Source: Desulfobacterales bacterium (GTDB lineage: Bacteria > Desulfobacterota > Desulfobacteria > Desulfobacterales > JAHEIW01). Taken from it: a stretch of DNA of 64,000 nucleotides. A program made the position numbers and the translations under genes. Below are positions 9,352 to 19,373 of the stretch, one piece after another (the stretch's first letter is position 1; each line of letters opens with the position of its first letter). Under the pieces are notes generated by a model. The model searched no databases. It saw nothing but the letters and a program-made list of their open reading frames with translations, and was not told the origin of the DNA. The DNA is taken from NCBI GenBank assembly GCA_030066985.1, contig JASJAN010000011.1, forward strand, positions 23,259 through 87,258. The letters are read 5' to 3'.

Positions 9352-9498
9352 CGCACCTTTGCACTTCATATTGTTATCTGCAAAAACGTTACTGTTCGCC
9401 GGCAAACACCACAGGCATTTGTTTACATTCATCCAACCCTAAAATAGGCAGAGGCGTTACAGCGCCAGCGTTTGCAGCGGATCACGACGGAGAAAAGC

Positions 9499-10071
9499 AT
9501 GAAAGATTCGGGCGACCAGGGATTCTTAAAAGGACAATTTCTGATGGCCATGCCCGGTCTGGTAGACCCTAATTTTCACCAGACGGTCACCTGTATGTGT
9601 GAACACAACGCTGATGGCGCCATGGGGGTGGTCATCAATCGGGTCCATCATGCCCTAACGGCAAAGGATATTTTTGAAGAGCTCAACATCGATTGCGCGC
9701 CCGGGGCCGAACGAATTCCGATTCACCTCGGCGGTCCGGTCCATATTGCTGAAATTTTTGTGCTGCATGGTCCCCCATTTGATTGGGAGGCCTCTTTAAA
9801 GATTACCCCTGAGGTTGCCCTGAGCAATACAAAAGATGTTATCGAGGCGATAGCATCGGATAAAGGTCCGGAAGCATTTATTATATCTCTTGGTTGCGCC
9901 GGTTGGGGTCCGGGTCAGCTGGAAGCCGAAATTAAGCAAAATGCCTGGTTGACGTATCCGGTGTTCGAAGACAACATCTTTAAGATGCCGGTTGAAGATC
10001 GTTGGAAAGAGGCTGTCAAGAAGATGGGCATTGATCCGAGGTTGCTTTCCGATAGAGCGGGTCATGCTTGA
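9499..10071 (+). CDS. algH: YqgE/AlgH family protein
   Basis: Member of the conserved DUF179 family; molecular function is not settled, with older links to alginate regulation. 190 residues. It opens with LKGQFLMAMPGLVDPNFHQTV, contains the GAMGVVINR segment and the HLGGPV turn, and GCAGWGPGQLEAEI, all family signatures. ATG 9499 is preferred to an upstream codon at 9472 because ACGGAGAA lies six bases before it. It follows the cyclase gene after 147 bases with no evident terminator. Confidence 0.9.
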   Translation: MKDSGDQGFLKGQFLMAMPGLVDPNFHQTVTCMCEHNADGAMGVVINRVHHALTAKDIFEELNIDCAPGAERIPIHLGGPVHIAEIFVLHGPPFDWEASLKITPEVALSNTKDVIEAIASDKGPEAFIISLGCAGWGPGQLEAEIKQNAWLTYPVFEDNIFKMPVEDRWKEAVKKMGIDPRLLSDRAGHA

Positions 10072-10086
10072 TGAAGGGTGTGATCT

Positions 10087-10242
10087 TTAGCGACGGGCTT
10101 GACTAGATTTGGCTTTGGCCTTGGTTTTTTTTTTCTTCAAACAGTCTTTGTCTTTTCTAACAAATGCGCACAATTTCGGATTGTAATATTCTTTGCAGTT
10201 GAGAGGATTATAAAGCGGACATTCAGGATGCTTCTCGGACAT
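10087..10242 (-). CDS. small cysteine-rich basic protein, unknown function
   Basis: 51 residues with four cysteines spaced as in ECPLYNPLNC and KLCAF...DC, and a lysine-rich tail. This resembles a small zinc- or Fe-binding module with a nucleic-acid-binding tail, but no family is recognised. The ATG at 10242 follows GAAGGGA on the minus strand. The open frame extends upstream to 10320, but that part has no start with a ribosome site and looks non-coding. It is convergent with algH, with only 15 bases between the stops. Confidence 0.6.
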   Translation of the reverse strand: MSEKHPECPLYNPLNCKEYYNPKLCAFVRKDKDCLKKKKTKAKAKSSQARR

Positions 10243-10680
10243 AAACTGTTTTTTCCCTTCTTGAATTAAATTCCTGAGGCGGAACAGGCGTTTTGTAGCA
10301 CATAATCTCAGGCTTGACAAGGCATTATATCACAATTCACGGCGCGCTAAAATCCACCGATGGATTCCTGCTCGGCGCTGCCGCTGTTTTGCCGATCAAT
10401 TCACCATTTCAACACGGGTCCAAGCTGTGGACGCCTACCAGCCCCATGAGGGCATACCCGTGCAGTCTCAAACAGGATAGCCAGGCCCTGGAAGGCTGTT
10501 TATCCGTTTTTTCCTTGACCTCATTCAGCAGTCAAATTAGTCAAATTCCAGCTAATATCTAAATACAACCGGTGCGCTTGCAGCGCCCAGAAATTGAAAA
10601 ATCAATAAAAGGCTATATTATTATGTCATCCTTTCTAAAACTTGGCGCTTGAACACTTCTATTTAGCGGAGGTAATTGAA
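10243..10680. other. 438-base gap without recognised gene
   Basis: It separates the small minus-strand gene from the ATPase gene. An 82-codon open frame at 10314-10562 has no ribosome site and no protein-like composition. The only useful signal is GGAGG at 10669-10673 serving the ATG at 10681. Confidence 0.5.
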
Positions 10681-11454
10681 ATGATAACAGCAGGAATTGA
10701 TTGTGGCGCCAAAAACACAAAAACGATTATCTTGCAACGAGGTCAGATTATCGGCAAAGCCATGCTCACCACCGGCTATGATCAAGATAAAGCCGTTATA
10801 GATTCCCTAAAGCAGGCAGCCGAGGATGCCGGCATTTCACGTGCCGATGTCCAAAGAATTGCTGTTACCGGATCCGGCAGGTGGGCGGTAAAAACTGCCG
10901 ATGATACCATCAGTGACATCAAGGCCATGGCCAAAGGCGCCCATTTTTTCTTTCACAATTCCCGCACCGTCATCGATGTCGGTGCCGAAGAGGGTCGGGC
11001 GGCCAAAATTGACGAACACGGCAACGTGGTGGATTACGCGATTAATGAGAAATCCGCGGCCGGCGCCGGCACATTTATCGAAGGCATGGCCCGGGCGCTT
11101 GATGTGACCGTTGAAGAAATGGGGCCCTTGTGCCTTCAATCGGACAAAGACATCCCCATGAATGCCCAGTGCGTCATTTTTGCCGAATCAGATGTTGTTA
11201 ACCTGATCCACGCCAATACCGCCAAGCCTGAGATCAGCAAAGCCATCCATGATGCAATCGCCAGCCGAATCGCTTCCATCGTCCGTCGCATCGGGATCAA
11301 TGAAGATATCGTCATGTTCGGTGGTGTGGGGTACAATCCCGGATTTATATCCGCGCTTAAAAAAGAATTGAAAGTCGATACCATCTATATCCCGGATGAA
11401 CCTGAATATGGCACTGCGTTTGGCGCCGCTGTATTGGCGGCCGAAACGCAATGA
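10681..11454 (+). CDS. BadF/BadG/BcrA/BcrD-family ATPase (BcrD-like), orphan
   Basis: Related to the ATP-dependent electron activators of 2-hydroxyacyl-CoA dehydratases and ATP-driven benzoyl-CoA reductases, which use an Fe4S4 cluster shared by two subunits. 257 residues, ASKHA fold: GIDCGAKNTKTI at the start, TVIDVGAEEGRAAKI as the second phosphate motif, and GGVGYNPG near the C-terminus. One of the two expected cluster cysteines is replaced by S125 (EKSAAGAGTF, usually KCAxGxG); the second, C164 (NAQCVIFAES), is kept. ATG 10681 is chosen because GGAGG precedes it; a longer frame from 10642 lacks a signal. No dehydratase or reductase subunit is adjacent, so its partner is unknown. Confidence 0.82.
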   Translation: MITAGIDCGAKNTKTIILQRGQIIGKAMLTTGYDQDKAVIDSLKQAAEDAGISRADVQRIAVTGSGRWAVKTADDTISDIKAMAKGAHFFFHNSRTVIDVGAEEGRAAKIDEHGNVVDYAINEKSAAGAGTFIEGMARALDVTVEEMGPLCLQSDKDIPMNAQCVIFAESDVVNLIHANTAKPEISKAIHDAIASRIASIVRRIGINEDIVMFGGVGYNPGFISALKKELKVDTIYIPDEPEYGTAFGAAVLAAETQ

Positions 11455-12089
11455 TAGCTAATCTTATATGGCCGAATTCATATTTTTTTTAAATTTATTT
11501 ACCAGCTTTTCGGCATCATATTTGATTATCCGGTGGTTTCAGGTGTCAGGTGCCACTTTACGGCCGCTGGCTTCTCGCTTCTGGCTGCTGGCCTGGACAA
11601 GCAGTCAACAAATTGATTTCCAAATCTGTTAAATTGTAAGGATTATCGTTTTCAGGTGTTAGTCCCCCTCATTGACCCTTACATTTATCACCTGCTTGCC
11701 GCGCCGTCGCTTTAGCGAAGGCGGGATACCTGAACCTAGGATACTACCAGTTTTTCAAATTATTATTTGATTTAGATGCGTTATTTTGTGGATAAATATC
11801 GAACCTATTGTAATTAAACGATTTTCAGATCGGTTTTTTAGTTCGTATGATGCGCAATGGGGATATTATAACCTAAACACCCATTTCATTTATCCTAAAT
11901 TTAGTGCACAGCTTCCCAATTATCTATTACAGATTCCGAATAAACAAATACAAAGTATTCCATCCCGGTGGTGATCCAGAAATGTTCAAACAAAGTCACG
12001 CGGTAGGGCATAGGTGGCTCTGAACCGTGTTTTAGACATAGCTAAAATTTGTAGATCGAATCCAATTGCGTTTTATCTTGAGGCATATT
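11455..12089. other. 635-base gap with tandem short repeats
   Basis: No convincing gene; an AT-rich 62-codon frame at 11786-11974 looks random. At 11535-11597 there are seven-base runs: GGTTTCA GGTGTCA followed by CTGGCTT/CTGGCTG-type units. Another CAGGTGTTAG and its rough complement TCACCTG flank 11653-11697. TGAGG at 12079-12083 serves the ATG at 12090. Confidence 0.5.
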
Positions 12090-14984
12090 ATGTCCCGCTT
12101 GCTGCTGCAGGGTTTCATAAAAGATCGCCAAGCATCTCAAATCGGATCCATTAAAAAATTAGGCATCCTGCTTCTTTTAGCCATTGGATTTCTTGTACTG
12201 GTGACTGTTCTGGCCGTGTTCGCTCTTGAGCGGATCAAAGCTAAAATTCAAGCCGATACCGGCGAGGCTCTGCAAATCGTATTACAAACCACCCACGAGT
12301 CCCTGAACCTGTGGGTGGAATCCAACAAATTCCAAATCAGACAAACCGCAAATGACGCGACATTGATGACCTTGGTCGAGGACCAGCTAAAAGTCCCCCG
12401 CAATAAAGACACCTTGTTAAAAAGCCAAACTTTACCGAAATTGCGTAAATTTTTCAGGAGTAAAAGTGATCAGTTCGGGCAGGCCGGCAGTTTTTTTATT
12501 ATTTCCCCGGATTTGGTCAATATCGCAACCATGCGTGATGGCAACATCGGGGCCAAGAACGTGATTGCCAACCAGGCCCTGGATCTTCTCAACCAGGCTT
12601 TCAAGGGTTCGGCTGTATTGGTGCCTCCGATATGGTCTGATCAGGCTTTGAAAGCATCTTCTAACGGTAAGCCGAAAAATACGCCAACCATGTTTCTGGC
12701 AGCACCCGTGAAAAATATCCAGGAAAAAATTATTGCCGTCGTTGCGCAGCAAATCGATCCTTCCGGGGAATTTACCCGACTGATTCAACTGGGGCGCATC
12801 GGTAAAAGCGGCGAAACTTATGCTTTCGGCCGCTATGGCAAGCTGCTTTCCGAAAGTCGTTTTGAAGATGATTTGCGTCGGGCTGGGCTGCTCGGTAAAA
12901 ACGAAAGCAGCATTCTAGCGGTCAGCGTACGTGATCCCGGCGGTGATTTGACCAGGGGCTATTCTGCAGCGGTTCCCAGATATCAGCAGCCGCTGACCCT
13001 GATGGCCCAAGAAGCAACCAAAGGAAAAGCCGGCCTGAATGTGACCGGATACCGCGATTACCGGGGTGTGCCGGTTTACGGCGCCTGGTTATGGGATGAT
13101 AAATTAGGAATCGGGCTGACCACCAAAATTGATGAAGCAGATGCCCTCGGCCCCTATTTTGCAACACGCACGGTGATCCTGAGCGTGCTGGGGATTACGG
13201 TTTTGTTGGCCCTGGGCTCGTTGGCGTTTGCGGTGCTCATTGAGGAGCGCGCCAGTCGCGCTTTACAAAAATCCCATGACGAGCTTGAATTTCGGGTCGA
13301 GCAAAGAACCGCTGAACTGAAAGAGAACCAGGCGCGGCTAATGGAGAGCGAAGAACGTTTTCGGGGTTATTTTGAGCACAGCCAGGTCGGTATGACCGTC
13401 ACCGCACCGGATAAGGGGTGGATAGAGGTTAACGGCCAGTTACAGCAGATGCTGGGGTATAACCTGGACGAGTTGCGCCAAATGACCTGGGCTGAGCTGA
13501 CCCACCCGGACGATTTAGCAGCGGATTTGAAAAACTTCGAGCGAATGATGGCCGGTGAGATTGACGACTACGCCATGGACAAACGTTTCATCCGCAAGAA
13601 CGGCGGGATCGTGTATGCGAACATGACGGTCACTTGCGTGCGCAATGAAGATGGTTCCGTTCAAAATGTCCTGGCCTCGATGCTGGATATCAGCGAACGT
13701 AAAGAGGTCGAGCAGGCTTTGTTCGAAAGCAGAGCAACTGCGCGAGGGCTGTTGGATGCCACCCAGGAATCTCTCATTCTGCTGGATAAAGAGGGCATCA
13801 TAATTGCCGTAAACCAGACCGCCGCGCACAGACTGCAGCAAAAACCGGCAGAACTCATCGGAACCAACCGTTTTGATCTATTACCTGGAAATGTACGCAC
13901 GTTGCGGAAAGCACATTTTGAAAAGGTTTTGCAAACCGGTGAGCCTGAAGATTTTGAAGATGTTCGGGACGAAATGATATTTCATAATATTTATTATCCG
14001 GTTCGGGATAAAGACGATGTTATCATGGGGGTTGCCATTTTTGCCCAGGATATCACCGAGCGCAAGAAGGCCGAAAAAGCCATAATGGAGCGTGAACAGC
14101 AAATCACCGGCATTCTCGATCATACCTTTGGGTTGATCGGGTTAATGAGACCCGACGGAACTGTCATTCGGGTAAATAAAGCAGCTTTGGAAATGGGCGG
14201 CATCAGCGAGACGGATATCATTGGCCAGGCCTTCTGGAAAGGGCCATGGTGGTCCCACTCAAAGGAGCTCCAGACGTGGTTGCAGGGCGCTATAAAACGG
14301 TCGGCCGGTGGGGAATTCATACGCGAGGAAACAACTCATCCGGATCCGGACGGAGAAATTCATTTCGTAGACTTTTCAATCAGCCCTATCAAAGACGACT
14401 CAGGGAAGGTAATTCTTTTGGTCCCTGAAGGATATGATATTACCGATAAAAAGAAAGCTGAAGAAGCCATTCGCGAAAGCAGAGAGCGGCTTGATACCAT
14501 CCTGAAAACCACCGCCCAGGGATTCTGGCTTAATGATCCTGATGACAATATGATGGAAGTCAATGACGCCATGTGCAAAATTCTGGCTTTGACAAAAGAA
14601 GAGATCATCGACCGGAATTTTTTTGAATTTCTCGATGAGGAAAACAAGGAGATTGTGCATCAGCAGAATCTGATGCGCAAAAAAGGCATCCATAGTATGT
14701 ATGAGATTTCGTTAATGCGATCCGATGGGCAGCAAGTCCCTTGCTTGATGAACGCCTCCCCCCTTTTAGATAAGGAAGGGAATGTTGTTGGTTCATTTGG
14801 TATGACAACCAACATCGCCGAGCGCAAGCAGATGGAAGAAGAATTAAGACGCAATGTGGATGAACTGGAGCGGTTTAGCAAGGTTGCCTTTGGGCGGGAA
14901 AAAAAGATGATCCAGCTCAAGCAGGAAATTAACGCGTTAATGAGCCAAATGGGTCAAGGGGAAAAATATAAAATTGTAGAATGA
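12090..14984 (+). CDS. membrane dCache/PAS sensor protein without output domain
   Basis: 964 residues. TM1 about residues 22-47, then a ~310-residue periplasmic region of dCache type, TM2 about 361-387, a cytoplasmic coiled coil, and four PAS/PAC domains (starting about 420, 545, 670 and 793; each ends in an ISERK/ITERKKAE/ITDKKKAE/IAERKQME linker). The protein ends 45-50 residues after the last PAS in a short coiled coil and has no HisKA, HATPase, GGDEF or receiver domain. It may present signals to the separate hybrid kinase encoded two genes downstream. ATG 12090 has TGAGG before it; an upstream TTG at 12066 is less likely. First gene of a five-gene signalling locus. Confidence 0.85.
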   Translation: MSRLLLQGFIKDRQASQIGSIKKLGILLLLAIGFLVLVTVLAVFALERIKAKIQADTGEALQIVLQTTHESLNLWVESNKFQIRQTANDATLMTLVEDQLKVPRNKDTLLKSQTLPKLRKFFRSKSDQFGQAGSFFIISPDLVNIATMRDGNIGAKNVIANQALDLLNQAFKGSAVLVPPIWSDQALKASSNGKPKNTPTMFLAAPVKNIQEKIIAVVAQQIDPSGEFTRLIQLGRIGKSGETYAFGRYGKLLSESRFEDDLRRAGLLGKNESSILAVSVRDPGGDLTRGYSAAVPRYQQPLTLMAQEATKGKAGLNVTGYRDYRGVPVYGAWLWDDKLGIGLTTKIDEADALGPYFATRTVILSVLGITVLLALGSLAFAVLIEERASRALQKSHDELEFRVEQRTAELKENQARLMESEERFRGYFEHSQVGMTVTAPDKGWIEVNGQLQQMLGYNLDELRQMTWAELTHPDDLAADLKNFERMMAGEIDDYAMDKRFIRKNGGIVYANMTVTCVRNEDGSVQNVLASMLDISERKEVEQALFESRATARGLLDATQESLILLDKEGIIIAVNQTAAHRLQQKPAELIGTNRFDLLPGNVRTLRKAHFEKVLQTGEPEDFEDVRDEMIFHNIYYPVRDKDDVIMGVAIFAQDITERKKAEKAIMEREQQITGILDHTFGLIGLMRPDGTVIRVNKAALEMGGISETDIIGQAFWKGPWWSHSKELQTWLQGAIKRSAGGEFIREETTHPDPDGEIHFVDFSISPIKDDSGKVILLVPEGYDITDKKKAEEAIRESRERLDTILKTTAQGFWLNDPDDNMMEVNDAMCKILALTKEEIIDRNFFEFLDEENKEIVHQQNLMRKKGIHSMYEISLMRSDGQQVPCLMNASPLLDKEGNVVGSFGMTTNIAERKQMEEELRRNVDELERFSKVAFGREKKMIQLKQEINALMSQMGQGEKYKIVE

Positions 14985-15017
14985 TCTTCATAAACGCCGG
15001 CATAAGGAGGTGCAAAT

Positions 15018-15545
15018 ATGTTCAAAGAAGAAAGAGAAGAGCTCAAATTCGATTGGAGCATGATTGGCAATATCGGGGAAGGGCGCCCCAACCTCGGCAA
15101 CACCATGGATGTCAGCGTTTACCGGCTGATGCAGTTTACCCTCAGGGATGTGCTCATCAAGCAATTCGATGCGGAAACCGCAGATAACATATTTTATGAG
15201 GCCGGCAAACATGCCGGCAAAGAGTTTTGCAAAGAGTTGATCACCCGCAAAGATGATTTTAATGCATTTGTGGTCGAGCTCCAGGAGTTGCTAAAAAAGC
15301 TAAAAATCGGCATTTTACGCATAGAAGAAGCTGATCTTGAAAAAATGAACTTTATGTTGACGGTTGCTGAAGATCTGGATTGTTCCGGCCTGCCGGCTAG
15401 TGACGAAACCATCTGTACCTACGATGAGGGATTTATCAGCGGGCTGCTCTCTGAATACACCGGGAAAAATTTCAGCGCCAAGGAAATCGACTGCTGGTGT
15501 TCCGGTGATAGGGTCTGTCGCTTTGAAGCCAAATCAGTTGCCTGA
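15018..15545 (+). CDS. V4R (4-vinyl reductase-type) domain protein
   Basis: 175 residues forming a stand-alone V4R domain, a small-molecule-binding fold found in regulators and in heterocyclic compound sensing. The C-terminal signature with paired cysteines, [13 protein letters not shown], is clear, as is the upstream [15 protein letters not shown] helix. AAGGAGG at 15004-15010 gives a strong start. It sits between the kinase-less sensor and the hybrid kinase, so a ligand-binding adaptor role is inferred. The kinase gene starts 11 bases after its stop. Confidence 0.85.
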   Translation: MFKEEREELKFDWSMIGNIGEGRPNLGNTMDVSVYRLMQFTLRDVLIKQFDAETADNIFYEAGKHAGKEFCKELITRKDDFNAFVVELQELLKKLKIGILRIEEADLEKMNFMLTVAEDLDCSGLPASDETICTYDEGFISGLLSEYTGKNFSAKEIDCWCSGDRVCRFEAKSVA

Positions 15546-15556
15546 GGATTCAGCGA

Positions 15557-18500
15557 ATGCTTAAAGTAAAAGAGGAAGATATCGATAAAATAACAGAGGT
15601 TTTTTATCTGATTCTCAAGGGTAAAAAGCCGACATCTATCGAGCTGCCTGAAGATTATCCGGACAATGAAATCAAACAGGCGGTCAGCTACATCAATAAA
15701 TTCATTGCTGAGTATAACGGCGTGACAGAGCTCATTTATACGCTGGCCAGGGGCGATCTGAGTTTTGAAGCACCCAAAGGGAAAATGCTCATCCTGCAGT
15801 CGCTAAAGAATTTGCAGGCCAGTCTAAGACATTTGACCTGGACGACCCAGCAGATCGCCAAGGGGGATTTCAATCGCGAAGTCGATTTTATGGGAGAGTT
15901 CTCAGCCGCCTTCAACAGTATGGCCCGGCAGCTAAAGAATTCCTTCACAGAACTGTCAATTATCAATCGTGTGGTGCAGGACCTGAGTGGAGAACTGGAT
16001 TTTCAAAAGATGATTGAGCTCGCCAGCCAGACGCTTAACGAAATGCTCAAGGCCCACACCCTATATATTGCACTGTATGACAAGCAGAGCCAATCGATTA
16101 GTTTTCCCTATTACAAGGCCGGCAACCAACAAAGACAACAGCCATCGATGTCCCTGGGTCAGGGATTGACCTCAAAGGTCATAGAATCGGCGCAGCCCCT
16201 GTTGTGCGGAACCTGCCAGGAACAGAACGACCAGGGTGTCGTCATTGCATCCGGCGAATGTGAGACGTATCTGGGCGTGCCCATTTTAATCGGCAAAGAG
16301 GCAATCGGTGTTCTCAGCGTGCAGCATCCCGACGCGAATCGGTACAGTCAGGATGATGTGCGCCTGGTGAGCACGATTGCCGCCAATCTGGGGATTGCCT
16401 TAGAGAATGCACGCTTATTTACCGAATCGCAAGCCGCCAATGAAGCGCTTGAAAACCGTGTCAATGAGTTGGATGACGCCCGTCTGGCCATGCTGAACAT
16501 GATGGAAGATCTCGATGAGGCCCGAAATGAAGCTGAAGATGCTACTAAGGCCAAAAGCGAATTTCTGGCTAACATGAGCCATGAAATCCGCACGCCCATG
16601 AATGCCATTATGGGGATGGCGCATCTGGCTTTAAAAACTGATTTGACGCCCAAACAATACGACTATTTGAAAAAAGTAGATATCTCCGCCAAGTCCCTGC
16701 TGGGAATTATCAACGATATCCTGGATTTTTCCAAGATTGAAGCCGGCAAATTGGATATGGAGTCCGTGGACTTCCAACTGGAGGATACACTGGACAACAT
16801 CTCCACGCTGGTGGGTATCAAGACCCAGGAAAAGGGGTTGGAGCTGCTGTTTAAGACCGACCCTTCCGTACCGTCGGCGCTGGTCGGCGACCCCCTGCGC
16901 CTGAGTCAAATTCTCATCAACTTGTCAAACAACGCTGTCAAATTTACCGATAAGGGGGAGATCGTCGTCTCCAGTGAATTGGTTGAAAAAGACGAGGAGC
17001 AGGTTACCCTAAAATTTTCGGTTCAAGATACCGGCATTGGCATGACCCCTGAACAAGCGGCCAAGCTTTTTCAACCGTTTATGCAGGCTGATTCCTCTAC
17101 TACCCGTAAATACGGCGGCACCGGTCTGGGGTTGACGATCAGCAAGCGGCTGGCCGAGATGATGGGTGGTGAAATCTGGGTGGAAAGTGAGCAGGGCCGG
17201 GGCAGCACATTTAGTTTTACCGCCAACTTCGGCCTGGGCGATGGGATGGCTAAAAAGCAGTATAAGCCCGCTTCTACGATGCGCGGCATGAAAGTGCTGG
17301 CGGTGGATGACAACGCCACGTCAAGGGATATTCTGCAGGATATGCTGGTATCTTTTACCTTCGATGTCACTGTGGCTGCATCCGGGCCAGAGGGCATCGC
17401 TGAAATTGAAGCCGCCAACAAAGATAAACCATTTGAGCTGGTGATCATGGATTGGAAGATGCCGGATATGGACGGTATTGAGGCCTCCAAGCGCATTAAA
17501 CAGCACAGGGATTTGAGTAACATTCCAGCCATCATTATGGTGACCGCTTACGGCCGCGAAGAGGTCATGCAGCAGGCGGAGGAGCTCGGACTCGACGGCT
17601 TTCTCCTGAAGCCGATCAGCCCTTCGATGCTTTTTGACGCCATTATGCAGGCGTTTGGCGAAGCGCTGCCCGAAACCTCGCGAATTGCCCAAAGACATGA
17701 ACAGGATGCTGAGGCGCTGAATAATCTGCCAGGCGCCCATGTGTTGTTGGTCGAAGATAATGAAATCAACCAACAGGTGGCCAAGGAAATTCTCGAAGGT
17801 GCCGGTTTAAAGATTACCCTGGCCACCAATGGCCAGGAGGCCGTTGATGCGGTCAAGGAGAATGCGTATGACGCGGTGCTCATGGATGTGCAGATGCCGG
17901 TTATGGATGGGTATACCGCCACTCGCAAAATACGCGAGTGGGAAACAGAGGTCAGAGGTCAGAGGTCAGAAGACAGAGAAAGAGGCTCAGCCCTCAGTCC
18001 TCAGTCCACAGAACTACCCATCATTGCCATGACCGCACATGCCATGGCCGGTGATGAGGATAAGAGTTTGCAGGCCGGTATGAACGGGCATGTGACCAAA
18101 CCGATTGATCCGGATCAACTGTTTGCCACGCTGCAGGAATGGATAAAGCCGAGTGAGAAACGCGTCCAGCTCCAACAAGCGGATATTGGTGCTGAGAAAC
18201 CTGAGCCGGATCAGGCGGTCGAGGTAAAAGATGAGCTTCCGGCGGCTTTGCCGGGCTTTGATCTAGCAGATGGACTAAAGCGACTGCAGGGCAACAAAAC
18301 GCTCTATCGGAAATTGCTGCTCAACTTTGGAAACGATTACAACACGGTCGCAAATGACATCCGCAAGGCACTCGATGCAAAGGATTTTGATCAGGCGCAC
18401 AGCCTGGTTCATAATCTTAAAGGGCTTGCCGGTAATCTGGCCGCCACGGACCTGCAGTCCGCTGCAGTTAATCTGGAAAACCTTGTCAAGGGTATTGGAA

Positions 18501-18850
18501 ATAAAACACCATCGGCCGAAAAATTGAATCTAAAATTCTCGGATCTTGAGAATGCGCTCAATCAAGCCCTTGAATCGGCTCGGAGTATTGGCGCATCTGC
18601 TCAAGAATCCGTCTGTGAGCTGTCCGATGATGAGATTGCAGCTATTCCTGCTGAATTTGCTCAAGATATTGCCAAACGCATTCGTGATGCAGCAGAGATG
18701 GGGGATGTTATGACATTGAATGCCGTTGCGGAGGAAATCAAGACGCATTCAGATGCCTGTGAGCCGCTTAGTAAACAGATACTTCAACTGGCGGAAGACT
18801 TTGATCTCGATGGCGTTCAACAATTAGCGGATGCATTAGATGCCTGTTGA
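15557..18850 (+). CDS. cytoplasmic hybrid histidine kinase (HAMP-like, GAF, HisKA, HATPase, REC, REC, HPt)
   Basis: 1097 residues without membrane segments. Order: HAMP-like helices about 50-130 (TLARGDLSF and QIAKGDFNR repeats), GAF about 140-290, coiled coil, HisKA with phospho-acceptor H342 ([11 protein letters not shown]), HATPase_c ([23 protein letters not shown]), REC1 with D632, REC2 with D777, and C-terminal HPt with H952 ([12 protein letters not shown]). This is a complete phosphorelay, with no separate response regulator beside it. REC2 carries an in-frame insertion of about 22 residues encoded by seven-base repeats (17946-18012). The start ATG follows TGAGGA overlapping the V4R stop. 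Signal input probably comes from the upstream sensor and V4R protein. Confidence 0.92.
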   Translation: MLKVKEEDIDKITEVFYLILKGKKPTSIELPEDYPDNEIKQAVSYINKFIAEYNGVTELIYTLARGDLSFEAPKGKMLILQSLKNLQASLRHLTWTTQQIAKGDFNREVDFMGEFSAAFNSMARQLKNSFTELSIINRVVQDLSGELDFQKMIELASQTLNEMLKAHTLYIALYDKQSQSISFPYYKAGNQQRQQPSMSLGQGLTSKVIESAQPLLCGTCQEQNDQGVVIASGECETYLGVPILIGKEAIGVLSVQHPDANRYSQDDVRLVSTIAANLGIALENARLFTESQAANEALENRVNELDDARLAMLNMMEDLDEARNEAEDATKAKSEFLANMSHEIRTPMNAIMGMAHLALKTDLTPKQYDYLKKVDISAKSLLGIINDILDFSKIEAGKLDMESVDFQLEDTLDNISTLVGIKTQEKGLELLFKTDPSVPSALVGDPLRLSQILINLSNNAVKFTDKGEIVVSSELVEKDEEQVTLKFSVQDTGIGMTPEQAAKLFQPFMQADSSTTRKYGGTGLGLTISKRLAEMMGGEIWVESEQGRGSTFSFTANFGLGDGMAKKQYKPASTMRGMKVLAVDDNATSRDILQDMLVSFTFDVTVAASGPEGIAEIEAANKDKPFELVIMDWKMPDMDGIEASKRIKQHRDLSNIPAIIMVTAYGREEVMQQAEELGLDGFLLKPISPSMLFDAIMQAFGEALPETSRIAQRHEQDAEALNNLPGAHVLLVEDNEINQQVAKEILEGAGLKITLATNGQEAVDAVKENAYDAVLMDVQMPVMDGYTATRKIREWETEVRGQRSEDRERGSALSPQSTELPIIAMTAHAMAGDEDKSLQAGMNGHVTKPIDPDQLFATLQEWIKPSEKRVQLQQADIGAEKPEPDQAVEVKDELPAALPGFDLADGLKRLQGNKTLYRKLLLNFGNDYNTVANDIRKALDAKDFDQAHSLVHNLKGLAGNLAATDLQSAAVNLENLVKGIGNKTPSAEKLNLKFSDLENALNQALESARSIGASAQESVCELSDDEIAAIPAEFAQDIAKRIRDAAEMGDVMTLNAVAEEIKTHSDACEPLSKQILQLAEDFDLDGVQQLADALDAC
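17946..18012 (+). repeat. seven-base tandem repeats inserted in a coding region
   Basis: GAGGTCA occurs three times in tandem (17948-17968), followed by GAAGACA. Further on, CCTCAGT twice and CCACAGA (17992-18012). The run adds about 22 polar residues between the [14 protein letters not shown] and [11 protein letters not shown] parts of REC2 without breaking the frame. It is of the same type as the intergenic runs elsewhere in the window. Confidence 0.85.
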
Positions 18851-18925
18851 ATTTTTATTTTTTTACTTCTATACTGATTTTTCGATTGATTATCGCTCAC
18901 ACGGTTTTTGCCAAATGGAACCCAT

Positions 18926-19342
18926 ATGAAATCACACCAATATTCGTTTGAGCTCAAAAACGACCTGTCCGAACTGGAAACCCTATGCCAGCATTTGAAT
19001 AAATTTGGCCAGGATACCGGGCTATCGGAGGCCTGCCTCACCGATATCAATATCTGCCTGGATGAACTGTTCACCAATATCGTCTGTTATGGTTTTAAAG
19101 ACAAGTTAGAGCATCTCACTCTATTTTTACTGCAGCTGAGCAAAGATGTGCTGACGGTAGTCATTGAAGACGAAGGGGTGGCTTTCAATCCGCTTGAAAA
19201 AAAAGATCCGGAAATCCCCGACGATCTGAAAGATGTCAGAATTGGCGGCCTCGGAATACATATTGTCAGAAAATTAATGGATGAACTTCACTATGAAAGA
19301 AAAGACAGTAGAAATAAGTTGACCTTAAAAAAAAGGGTCTAA
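18926..19342 (+). CDS. RsbW-like anti-sigma/ATP-binding kinase
   Basis: 138-residue GHKL ATPase of the RsbW/SpoIIAB type, which phosphorylates STAS antagonists and may sequester a target protein. N box CLDELFTNIVCYG, G1 EDEGVAFNP and G2 GGLGIHIVRKLMD are present. ATG 18926 is chosen; an upstream TTG at 18908 is possible, and neither has a strong ribosome site. It is 75 bases after the hybrid kinase and 31 before the STAS gene. No sigma factor and no SpoIIE-type phosphatase are nearby, so the target is unknown. Confidence 0.88.
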   Translation: MKSHQYSFELKNDLSELETLCQHLNKFGQDTGLSEACLTDINICLDELFTNIVCYGFKDKLEHLTLFLLQLSKDVLTVVIEDEGVAFNPLEKKDPEIPDDLKDVRIGGLGIHIVRKLMDELHYERKDSRNKLTLKKRV

Positions 19343-19373
19343 TTTTTTTGATAAAGCCGGAAAGGAATTAAAA

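Noticed and set aside
10314..10562. 82-codon frame between the cysteine-rich gene and the BcrD-like gene
   Set aside because: No ribosome site, odd composition and overlap with the upstream region of a divergent gene; treated as chance.
11786..11974. 62-codon AT-rich frame upstream of the PAS sensor
   Set aside because: Random-looking composition, no ribosome site and no similarity noticed to any family.
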